A DNA stretch of 12,093 nucleotides from Prevotellaceae bacterium UBA4359 (GTDB lineage: Bacteria > Bacteroidota > Bacteroidia > Bacteroidales > Bacteroidaceae): assembly GCA_002393555.1 (NCBI GenBank), contig DGSP01000021.1, positions 1 to 12,093 of the forward strand, in the 5' to 3' direction. Of the stretch, positions 1 to 5,551 are shown piece after piece (positions within the stretch are counted from its first letter, which is position 1; each line of letters begins with the position of its first letter). Below the pieces are notes generated by a model. That model searched no databases and was not told where the DNA came from. It saw only the letters and a list, made by a program, of their open reading frames with translations. A program made the position numbers and the translations under genes.

Positions 1-45
1 GAACCAATTTTTGGGAATTATTGGAAATTATTGTCCGAGAAAACA

Positions 46-61
46 ATGCGGCTTGCCGCAT
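46..61. repeat. Small GC-rich hairpin
   Basis: ATGCGG and CCGCAT form a perfect 6-bp stem around a CTTG loop. It lies in otherwise AT-rich, non-coding sequence. Similar short GC hairpins (for example at 398-409) occur inside the dispersed element further right, so this may be a remnant of that family. No T-tract follows it on either strand, so I do not call it a terminator. Confidence 0.4.
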
Positions 62-70
62 CATATAAAC

Positions 71-225
71 TAACGTGAATTCGACGAAAATTACAACTAT
101 TCAATTCATGGAAAATTCGTGGTTAATTCATGATAATTTATGTCTAAAATAAAACACGAAATTCCATGAATTAACCACGAATTTTTCATGAATTATTTTT
201 GTTCGAAGTCATCGAACTGACGTTA
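71..225. repeat. Long palindromic element with a 30-bp core stem
   Basis: The inner arms at 103-132 and 165-194 are inverted copies matching at 29 of 30 positions, around a 32-nt spacer. Outer arms at 71-84 and 212-225 match at 12 of 14. The arms are AT-rich and built around AATTCATG and ATTCGTGG words. It has no coding capacity. A transcript through it would form a very long hairpin, so it could block read-through. It looks like a dispersed palindromic unit (MITE- or REP-like), but its mobility is not shown. A TTAACGTGAGTTC motif like its outer arm also occurs at 11817-11829. Confidence 0.75.
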
Positions 226-226
226 A

Positions 227-293
227 ACTATTTTTGTTCACCTACTTAACAATTAACAATTGGCAATTGATGATGGATATGAAAAAGTTTAAT
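227..293. other. AT-rich spacer with no gene
   Basis: This spacer between two palindromic elements contains short reiterated CAATT words around 250-270. I see no ORF, promoter or terminator in it. Together with the flanking elements it makes the whole of 1-604 non-coding. Confidence 0.5.
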
Positions 294-575
294 GATTATC
301 CGCAATCGTACCACCAACTGCTTATTTCAGACATGCGTTTATTTCAACACAAATGACACGAAATTTCACCAAGCCATGCGGAAAAAGAGAACACAAAGCC
401 GCAAGCGGCGACCAATTGCACGAACCATCCGGATGGTTTGGCTACGCCGAACTGAAGGTTCGTGTGTTTAGTCGCACCGAAGGTGCTTTGTGTAATGTTT
501 TCTGGTTGCATAGTTTGAGAATATTCGTGTCATTCGTGTTCAAATGAGCAGTTGGTGGGACGTTTGCGGATAGTC
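294..575. repeat. 282-bp nested palindromic element (outer inverted repeats)
   Basis: Outer arms 294-327 and 542-575 are inverted repeats matching at 30 of 34 positions. Inside them, 346-362 and 524-540 form a second inverted pair matching at 16 of 17. The enclosed 346-540 unit has a diverged relative at 11892-12073. The outer 34-bp arms have no counterpart around that second copy, so an older palindrome may have received the inner unit. The element ends about 30 bp past the symporter stop codon and may help terminate that transcript. Confidence 0.75.
346..540 (-). repeat. Hairpin-rich dispersed element, copy 1
   Basis: The unit is bounded by AACACAAATGACACGAA and its near-perfect inverse. 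Internally it has the perfect palindrome CCATCCGGATGG (425-436), a GCACC/GGTGC hairpin (474-486) and a GCCGC/GCGGC hairpin (398-409). Read on the minus strand it aligns with 11892-12073: a 23-nt block at 471-493 matches 11942-11964 at 22 of 23 positions. It encodes no transposase, and the 64-codon ORF over it is not credible. Best read as a non-autonomous, structured intergenic repeat. Confidence 0.7.
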
Positions 576-604
576 GTATTTTCTTTTGTTTTTTCTTGAA
601 TTTC

Positions 605-1459
605 TTAGTTTCTAACTCTCCATTTCACGAGAGCCACGTATGTGAGCAGAATCACGTTCATCATCAAGGCATAGATGATGGCGGGGATGGCGATGACCTC
701 GTTGTCGAACACCAGTGGGCTGCATGCCACAGTGATGGCCTGTGCTGCATTCTGCATGCCCACTTCGATGACGATGGTGCGCCGTTCGCTGCCCTTCAGC
801 CTGAAGAGGAAGGAGAGTGCCGCTCCGCCTCCCATAGCCAAGAGAATGAGTGTCGTGATGGTGAGACCGAGCGATGGGAACTCCCTCACGATGGTGTCGC
901 GGTGCTGGAAGAAGAACACGGCTGCCAGCAGGATGAGGGCAGGGAAGGCCGCTTTTTTCAGCACGTTGTGGATGCGCTGGGCTGCCCCTCGCCATTTTGT
1001 GCCCACACCCACTCCGATGAGGATGGGTACAGCCATCAGCACCAGGTTCTGCATCAGCAGGTTGCCCACAGGCAACTGCACTTCGGTGGCGGTGCCCACG
1101 CTGTGGGTGGTCCATGCCATGATGAGTGGTACGGTGAAGAGGGTGACGATGGAGGAGCAGGCGGTGAGTGTGACCGACAGGGCCACATCGCCCCGTGCCA
1201 GCATCGAAAACACATTGCTCGAACTGCCTCCGGGACTGCAGGCGATGAGCACCACGCCGATGAAGAACAGGGGAGTGAGGTGGAACGCCATGCTCACAGC
1301 CCAGGCCAGAAGCGGCAGCAGCACAATCTGTCCCAGCAGTCCGGCTGCCACAGGCCAGGGCCGCTCGGCCACAAGTCGGAAGTCGTGTGGTCGTAGCGTC
1401 AGTCCGAGGTCGAACATGAGTAGGGTGAGGATGGGAAGAACAATAAATATAGTATTCAT
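605..1459 (-). CDS. Bile acid:sodium symporter (BASS) family transporter
   Basis: This is a 284-residue, very hydrophobic inner-membrane protein with about nine predicted membrane segments. Two family signatures are visible. ACSPGGSSSN lies at residues 73-82. EVGMQNAAQA lies at 232-241, with Glu232 and Gln236/Asn237 at positions that bind sodium in the bacterial ASBT homologues. The start MNTIFIVLPILTLLMFDLGL resembles the usual first conserved helix, so the N-terminus appears complete although slightly short for the family. In this family a sodium gradient drives uptake of organic anions. The substrate here cannot be read from sequence, and many bacterial members do not carry bile acids (pantoate-type substrates are known). 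It lies downstream of dgt on the same strand, separated by a 213-bp repeat-filled gap, so it may not be co-transcribed. I found no strong promoter; AACATTTG, read on the minus strand at 1502-1509, is one base from the -7 consensus. Confidence 0.85.
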   Translation of the reverse strand: MNTIFIVLPILTLLMFDLGLTLRPHDFRLVAERPWPVAAGLLGQIVLLPLLAWAVSMAFHLTPLFFIGVVLIACSPGGSSSNVFSMLARGDVALSVTLTACSSIVTLFTVPLIMAWTTHSVGTATEVQLPVGNLLMQNLVLMAVPILIGVGVGTKWRGAAQRIHNVLKKAAFPALILLAAVFFFQHRDTIVREFPSLGLTITTLILLAMGGGAALSFLFRLKGSERRTIVIEVGMQNAAQAITVACSPLVFDNEVIAIPAIIYALMMNVILLTYVALVKWRVRN

Positions 1460-1481
1460 CTCGTATTTGCTTTTTTATTGG

Positions 1482-1672
1482 GAAGTTAAAGGAGTTAGAG
1501 CCAAATGTTATGCTGGTGTTAGAGACCCCTCCAACTCCCCTGTTCTGGGGAGAGTTGTTAGGGTTATCGTTAGGGTTAATGTTAAAGTTTCGGCTTTTAA
1601 CTCCTAAGCGGAGTGATAACTTCTTTAACTCCACCAAAACCTTTTTAGAAAGTCGCCCGGTGCGTGGGCTGG
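1482..1672. repeat. GGAGTTA-family repeat, copy 1, abutting the dgt stop codon
   Basis: Arms GAAGTTAAAGGAGTTA (1482-1497) and TAACTTCTTTAACTCC (1617-1632) are inverted repeats at 14 of 16 positions. The block 1591-1632 matches 11531-11572 at 37 of 42 positions. A second block, 1651-1672, resembles 11482-11504. Block order differs between the two copies, so the family is modular. Inside lie a CAACTC...GAGTTG hairpin with CCCC/GGGG (about 1531-1556) and a CTCC/GGAG hairpin (1600-1612). The element fills nearly the whole dgt-symporter gap and ends directly at the dgt stop codon (1673-1675). Confidence 0.7.
1557..1592 (+). repeat. 12-bp tandem repeat GTTAGGGTTAnn
   Basis: Three consecutive 12-bp units start at 1557, 1569 and 1581. 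The first two share GTTAGGGTTA exactly; the third is degenerate (GTTAAAG...). The array sits inside the GGAGTTA-family element and has no counterpart in the copy near 11500. It looks like local slippage rather than a functional array. Confidence 0.6.
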
Positions 1673-2986
1673 TCATATCATGGGGAGGCTTTCGCCGTTG
1701 ATTTTTCGGTAGAGGTCGAGGGCAAAGACGTCGGTCATGCCGGAGATGTAGTCGAGTACAGCCATGATGCGCACGTAGGTATCGGGGTGGGATACGTCAT
1801 ACTGCGACGACACACGGTCGAGCAGCAGTTTGCTGTAGGCATGCTGTGGGTTCATGGCCGCATCGGTGAAGAGTTCCATCAGCGTGTAGATGATTTTGTA
1901 GCCCGCCAGTTCGGTATCGACCACGTCGCGGCTGCGGTAGATGCGGCTCTGCGCCACCTGCACACAGCGATTGTAGGCTTCGCGCACCAACGGACTGGCA
2001 TGACTCAGCAGCGAACCGCTGAAGGTGCCGCTCAGAATGCTTTCTTCGTTCTCCACAAACACAGTCACGCATTCTCGTTCCAAGGCTCCGATGGCACACG
2101 AACGGAAATAGACCACCTGCTCGTTGCGGTCATCCACCTGATTGGCCCGTTCGATGATGTGTTCCCGTCGTTCGGGCGGGAGGAATCCCAGCATGAGGTC
2201 GCGCGTTTCGTCGGTGGAGAGGATTTTGAGTTTGTGGGCATCTTCTATGTCCATGATTTCGTAGCAGATGTCGTCGGCCGCCTCCACCAGATAGGCCAGC
2301 GGATGGCGGTGCCAGCCTCGGTCGGAACGGGTGATGCCCAGTTCGGTGGCGATGCGCTCGTAGAGCGGTTGCTCCTGCACGAAGAAGCCAAACTTCTGCT
2401 TGGTGGCCTCGATGGCGGGGTAGGGGTACTTCACGATGCTGGCCAGTGTGGAATAGGTGAGTACGAAGCCCCCTCTGCGCCGTCCCTTGAACTGGTGGGT
2501 GAGCAGGCGGAAGGCGTTGGCATTGCCGTCGAAGTGGGTGATGTCGGCCCATTGGTCGGCGGTCAGTTGTCCCTTATATTTGATGCCCTCGCCCTCGCTG
2601 AAGTAGGAGGCAATGGCGCGTTCGCCCGAATGGCCGAAAGGCGGATTGCCCATGTCGTGGGCCAGACAGGCCGCGCTGACGATGGAGCCAATCTCGCTGA
2701 AGAGTGTGCCCTGCAGTTCGGAGTGCAGTTGCATGAGGCGGTGAGCCACGTCGTCGCCCAGGCTCCGGCCCACGCTGGCCACTTCGAGCGAGTGGGTGAG
2801 CCGGTTGTGTACAAACACGCTACCGGGCAGCGGAAAGACTTGTGTCTTGTTCTGCATGCGGCGGAAGGGGGCCGAGAAGATGAGGCGGTCGTAGTCGCGC
2901 TTAAACTCGGTGCGGTCGTCTTGCCGACTGACGTGCAGTTCTTCTTGCCCGAGCCGCTTGTTCGAGATGAGTTTTTGCCAATTCAT
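1673..2986 (-). CDS. dgt: Deoxyguanosinetriphosphate triphosphohydrolase (dGTPase)
   Basis: This 437-residue HD-superfamily hydrolase should convert dGTP to deoxyguanosine and tripolyphosphate in the cytoplasm, tuning dNTP pools. Visible motifs are RRMQNKTQVFPLP (42-54), THSLEV with His65, CLAHDMGNPPFGHSGE with His110-Asp111 (107-122), and EAADDICYEIMDIEDA with Asp238/Asp239 (235-250). Together these give the metal-binding H...HD...D set. Length fits the shorter dGTPase type. I chose the MNWQKLISNKRLGQEE start: it resembles family N-termini, whereas the upstream extension (MDFFFYICP) is encoded by the promoter-like sequence. A perfect -7 motif (TATATTTG) ends only four bases before this ATG, suggesting a leaderless or near-leaderless mRNA. 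The gene is divergent from the ATPase gene, and a repeat abuts its stop codon. Confidence 0.93.
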   Translation of the reverse strand: MNWQKLISNKRLGQEELHVSRQDDRTEFKRDYDRLIFSAPFRRMQNKTQVFPLPGSVFVHNRLTHSLEVASVGRSLGDDVAHRLMQLHSELQGTLFSEIGSIVSAACLAHDMGNPPFGHSGERAIASYFSEGEGIKYKGQLTADQWADITHFDGNANAFRLLTHQFKGRRRGGFVLTYSTLASIVKYPYPAIEATKQKFGFFVQEQPLYERIATELGITRSDRGWHRHPLAYLVEAADDICYEIMDIEDAHKLKILSTDETRDLMLGFLPPERREHIIERANQVDDRNEQVVYFRSCAIGALERECVTVFVENEESILSGTFSGSLLSHASPLVREAYNRCVQVAQSRIYRSRDVVDTELAGYKIIYTLMELFTDAAMNPQHAYSKLLLDRVSSQYDVSHPDTYVRIMAVLDYISGMTDVFALDLYRKINGESLPMI

Positions 2987-2990
2987 GGGG

Positions 2991-2998
2991 CAAATATA
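2991..2998 (-). promoter_or_regulatory. Bacteroidota -7 promoter element for dgt
   Basis: Read on the minus strand this is TATATTTG, an exact match to TAnnTTTG. No good TTTG box lies about 19-21 bp upstream. Only CCCC separates it from the dgt ATG, so transcription would begin about at the start codon. The other two clear -7 boxes here lie 21-23 bp from their start codons, which makes this one unusual. Confidence 0.55.
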
Positions 2999-3099
2999 GA
3001 AAAAAAAATCCATTCATGTACCACACACCAGAAAAACTTGGGTGATTTCGTGCCAATTATTGCCTTTCTGCACGAAAAGGCCACACTAACTATGTCAAA

Positions 3100-3191
3100 A
3101 TCGACGCTTCCACTGCCTCTCACCCCACGCTTCCACACTCTCTACATCGATGCTTTCACAGCCTCTCAATCGACCTCGACCACATCGGTTA
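3100..3191. repeat. 23-bp periodic array in the dgt/ATPase intergenic region
   Basis: Four consecutive 23-bp windows start at 3100, 3123, 3146 and 3169. The first and third match at 20 of 23 positions (ATCGAyGCTTyCACwGCCTC then TCA). The second shares ACGCTTCCAC, and the fourth retains only ATCGA. The rest of this 378-bp region (3192-3310) is strikingly G-rich on the plus strand, with GGTGG and GGGTGGGG runs. No convincing gene is present. A 68-codon reading frame at 3092-3298 has low-complexity content and no family resemblance. Confidence 0.6.
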
Positions 3192-3310
3192 AGTGGCATC
3201 GAAAGTGGGAAGGTGGCGAATGCGAGAGGGTGGCACTGGCGGAGGTGCGCTTGTGGCAGTGCAGGGTGGGGCAGGATGGAGGGGACGACAACACTTAATT
3301 GCTGAAAGAT

Positions 3311-3341
3311 TTTGTGGTGTCGAAGGAATGGCGTATCTTTG
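3311..3341 (+). promoter_or_regulatory. Bacteroidota-type promoter for the AAA-ATPase gene
   Basis: TTTG at 3311-3314 is followed by exactly 19 bases and then TATCTTTG at 3334-3341. This fits the Bacteroidota consensus TTTG-N19-TAnnTTTG at every defined position. Transcription should begin near 3346-3350, giving a leader of roughly 15-20 nt before the ATG at 3365. This supports the 3365 start and excludes the longer frame opening at 3299. Confidence 0.8.
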
Positions 3342-3364
3342 CAACGGAAAAAAGGCTGAAAAAT

Positions 3365-4912
3365 ATGAAATACCCCATTGGAATACAGAATTTTGAGAAG
3401 TTACGTCGGGACGGCTATGCCTACGTGGATAAGACGGCCCTGATGTATAAGTTGGCGCAGGAGGGAAACTATTACTTCCTCTCCCGTCCGCGCCGTTTCG
3501 GCAAGTCGCTCTTCCTCTCCACGCTGGAGGCGTATTTCGAGGGGCAGAAGGAACTCTTCGAGGGACTGGCCGTGAGCCAGTTGGAGAAGGAATGGGTGAA
3601 GCATCCCATCCTGCATCTGGACCTGAACGCAGCGAAATACGACACGGCAGAAGCACTGTACAATATGCTGGACGATTTTCTTGCCAAAGAAGAAGACAAA
3701 TATGGAAGAGCCGAGACGGAACGCAGTTTTGGATTGCGTTTCATGGGCGTGATTCGCCGTGCCTTCGAAAAGACGAGATGCCGTGTGGTCATTCTGATTG
3801 ACGAGTATGACAAGCCCATGCTACAAGCCATCGGCAATGATGCCCTGCAGACCGAATACCGCAACACGCTCAAGGCATTTTACGGTGCGCTCAAGTCGTG
3901 CGACCGCTACATCCGTTTCGCCTTCCTGACGGGTGTGACGAAGTTCGGCAAAGTGAGCGTGTTCAGCGACCTGAACAACCTCATCGACATTTCCCTCGAC
4001 CAACGCTACGCCACCATCTGCGGCATGACCGAGGAGGAGATACACGCCAACTTCGACGAGGGAGTCGGACTGCTGGCCGAGGCCAACGGCATGACCAAAG
4101 AAGAGTGCTACGCACGGCTGAAGCGTGACTTCGACGGCTATCACTTCACCATAGGCAGCCCCGGCATGTACAACCCCTTCAGCATGCTCAACACGCTGGC
4201 GAGCCAGCAGTTCCGCGACTACTGGTTCGAGACGGGTACACCCTCCTTCCTCGTCTATCAACTGAAGAAGACGGGCTACCCCTTGGAGAGCATGACCACC
4301 GATGAACTCTCCACCGACACGCTCAACAGCATCGACATCATGGACGAGAACCCCTTGCCGCTGCTCTACCAAAGCGGATACCTCACACTGAAGAGTTACG
4401 ACAGCCGGTTTGATGAATACCAGTTGGGCTTTCCCAACCGCGAGGTGGAGCAGGGTTTCATCAAGTACCTCTATCCCTTCTACACACCGAAAGTACAAGA
4501 CAAGGGAACGTTCTCCATCGCCCGATTCGTGAAGGACATTGAGAAAGGCAAGGCCGAGGACTTCATGCGTCGTCTGGAGAACTTCTTTGCCAACGGCGAC
4601 TATCAGGTGATGGGAGACTTGGAACTGTATTTCCAGAACACGCTCTATGTGTTTTTCCGTCTGATGGGTTTCTACGTGGAGGTGGAACGCCACACCACCG
4701 ACGGTCGCATGGACATCCTCATGCAGACCCCTCAATACATCTATATATTGGAGTTGAAACTTGACAAGAGTGCTGACGAGGCTTTGGCACAGATAGAGGC
4801 AAAAGGCTATGCCAAGCCCTTTGCCGATGATGCCCGCCAACTCTTCAAGATTGGCATTAACTTCTCCACTTCCACCCGTCGCATCGACGACTGGAAGATT
4901 GCGGAACGATAA
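3365..4912 (+). CDS. AAA-ATPase-like / PD-(D/E)XK nuclease domain protein
   Basis: The protein has 515 residues in two parts. The N-terminal AAA-ATPase-like domain (about 1-290) has a family-typical opening (PIGIQNFEKLRRDGYAYVDK), a Walker A variant SRPRRFGKS (40-48), Walker B VVILIDEYDKP (141-151) and a sensor-like FLTGVTKF (187-194). The C-terminal part carries a PD-(D/E)XK core: Asp450 in GRMDIL, then Glu463-Leu-Lys465 in ELKLDKSADEA. Both halves look catalytically intact. Homologues are abundant, often as many paralogues per genome, in Bacteroidales and other gut anaerobes (Pfam AAA-ATPase_like plus PDDEXK_9), with no established function. It is a single-gene unit with its own strong promoter, between dgt and dut. 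Its stop codon (TAA, 4910-4912) lies inside a repeat copy. DNA processing or defence is possible but unproven. Confidence 0.88.
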   Translation: MKYPIGIQNFEKLRRDGYAYVDKTALMYKLAQEGNYYFLSRPRRFGKSLFLSTLEAYFEGQKELFEGLAVSQLEKEWVKHPILHLDLNAAKYDTAEALYNMLDDFLAKEEDKYGRAETERSFGLRFMGVIRRAFEKTRCRVVILIDEYDKPMLQAIGNDALQTEYRNTLKAFYGALKSCDRYIRFAFLTGVTKFGKVSVFSDLNNLIDISLDQRYATICGMTEEEIHANFDEGVGLLAEANGMTKEECYARLKRDFDGYHFTIGSPGMYNPFSMLNTLASQQFRDYWFETGTPSFLVYQLKKTGYPLESMTTDELSTDTLNSIDIMDENPLPLLYQSGYLTLKSYDSRFDEYQLGFPNREVEQGFIKYLYPFYTPKVQDKGTFSIARFVKDIEKGKAEDFMRRLENFFANGDYQVMGDLELYFQNTLYVFFRLMGFYVEVERHTTDGRMDILMQTPQYIYILELKLDKSADEALAQIEAKGYAKPFADDARQLFKIGINFSTSTRRIDDWKIAER

Positions 4913-4940
4913 CTCCTTTAACTTCCTTAACTCCAATAAA
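4908..4940 (+). repeat. GGAGTTA-family repeat, solo right end
   Basis: The segment starts GATAACTCCTTTAACTTCC and ends with CTCCAATAAA. It matches the right end of the copy at 11555-11579 (GATAACTCCTATAACTCC then AATAAA), with an extra heptad-like unit. The stop codon TAA of the ATPase gene falls within the first six bases of the repeat. No left arm is present, so this is a fragment or a solo end. Confidence 0.6.
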
Positions 4941-4977
4941 GTAAAACTTCTATGGCTCCCCTTCATTTCCTCAGAAA

Positions 4978-5021
4978 TCCTTCCCGAAAAAAGTTGAATT
5001 ATCATAATTTTTCGGTAAGGA
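4978..5021. repeat. Hairpin between the ATPase gene and the dut promoter
   Basis: TCCTTCCCGAAAAA (4978-4991) pairs with TTTTTCGGTAAGGA (5008-5021), 13 of 14 positions, around a 16-nt loop holding the small palindrome AATTATCATAATT. It lies about 65 bp past the ATPase stop and 25 bp before the dut -7 box. It may act as a bidirectional attenuator or terminator. No separate T-tract follows on the plus strand, so terminator function is uncertain. A role as an operator is the alternative. Confidence 0.55.
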
Positions 5022-5046
5022 GAGGGAATGAGTCATGTTTTTTGTG

Positions 5047-5054
5047 TAACTTTG
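5047..5054 (+). promoter_or_regulatory. Bacteroidota -7 promoter element for dut
   Basis: TAACTTTG matches TAnnTTTG exactly and is followed by CAGCC, much like the ATPase promoter (TATCTTTGCAACG). The ATG of dut lies 21 bp downstream. No good TTTG -33 box is present at the standard spacing. It probably drives dut and the three genes that follow. Confidence 0.6.
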
Positions 5055-5075
5055 CAGCCTAATTCGTCTCATGAT

Positions 5076-5510
5076 ATGGAAATAAAGATAATCAATCGGT
5101 CGCATCATGCACTGCCAACGTATGCTACTCCCTTGGCGGCAGGCATGGACTTGAGGGCCAATCTCGATGCGCCTATCACACTGGAACCCATGGAACGGGT
5201 GCTTGTACCCACAGGCTTGTTCATGGCTTTGCCCGAAGGCTATGAGGCGCAGGTGCGTCCACGCTCGGGTCTGGCCATCAAGAAAGGCGTGACGGTGCTG
5301 AACTCGCCCGGCACGGTGGATGCCGACTATCGGGGCGAGGTGTGTGTGATTCTCATCAACCTCTCTCAGGAGACTTTTGTCATCAACGATGGCGAACGCA
5401 TCGCCCAAATGGTGATTGCCCGCCACGAGCAGCCCCGACTCGTGGAAGTGGAGGTGCTGGACGAGACGGAGCGCGGTGCCGGTGGGTTCGGGCACAGTGG
5501 AAATAATTGA
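5076..5510 (+). CDS. dut: dUTP diphosphatase (trimeric dUTPase)
   Basis: The 144-residue enzyme should hydrolyse dUTP to dUMP and pyrophosphate, keeping uracil out of DNA and supplying dUMP for dTMP synthesis. All five conserved dUTPase motifs are in order: AAGMDLRA (21-28), RPRSGLAIKKG, GTVDADYRGEVCVILIN (with the catalytic Asp), GERIAQMVIAR and ERGAGGFGHSG at the C-terminus. Length is standard for the homotrimeric class. I chose the MEIKIINRS start rather than the ATG at 5028, because the -7 promoter box lies at 5047-5054 and the family begins here. It is the first gene of an apparent four-gene operon; the TPR gene begins 41 bp after its stop. As I recall, the order dUTPase, TPR, DUF4292, EnvC-like is common in Bacteroidales. 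Confidence 0.95.
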   Translation: MEIKIINRSHHALPTYATPLAAGMDLRANLDAPITLEPMERVLVPTGLFMALPEGYEAQVRPRSGLAIKKGVTVLNSPGTVDADYRGEVCVILINLSQETFVINDGERIAQMVIARHEQPRLVEVEVLDETERGAGGFGHSGNN

Positions 5511-5551
5511 TAATTTGAGGGCTGAAAGTTGGTGATGAACAAACGAGGAAT

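Noticed and set aside
353..547. 64-codon ORF on the plus strand
   Set aside because: It lies wholly inside the hairpin-rich repeat element, reads through its palindromes, and resembles no protein family.
1557..1580. GTTAGGGTTA repeats resembling a telomere motif
   Set aside because: There are only two exact units, in a bacterial intergenic repeat. The likeness is coincidental.
596..1607. Long plus-strand ORFs opposite the symporter gene
   Set aside because: They are antisense shadows. The minus-strand frame shows clear BASS motifs and membrane segments, while the plus frames are His/Gly-rich or composition-driven.
1664..3298. 544-codon plus-strand ORF opposite dgt
   Set aside because: It is antisense to a well-conserved dGTPase. 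Its length follows from the high-GC codon pattern of dgt, and it has no recognisable motif.
3092..3298. 68-codon ORF in the dgt/ATPase gap
   Set aside because: Its start region is the 23-bp repeat array and its end is the G-rich tract. It has no promoter of its own and no family resemblance.
3821..5005. 394-codon minus-strand ORF
   Set aside because: It is antisense to the ATPase gene, whose motifs and promoter are clear.
5028..5075. Upstream ATG for dut giving a 160-residue protein
   Set aside because: The added residues span the -7 promoter box, and the family starts at MEIKI, matching the standard 144-residue length.
1673..5510. A dgt-ATPase-dut anti-phage operon
   Set aside because: dgt is divergent, and the ATPase and dut have separate promoters with a hairpin between them. 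The adjacency alone does not support a single system, so it is kept only as a question about the ATPase.
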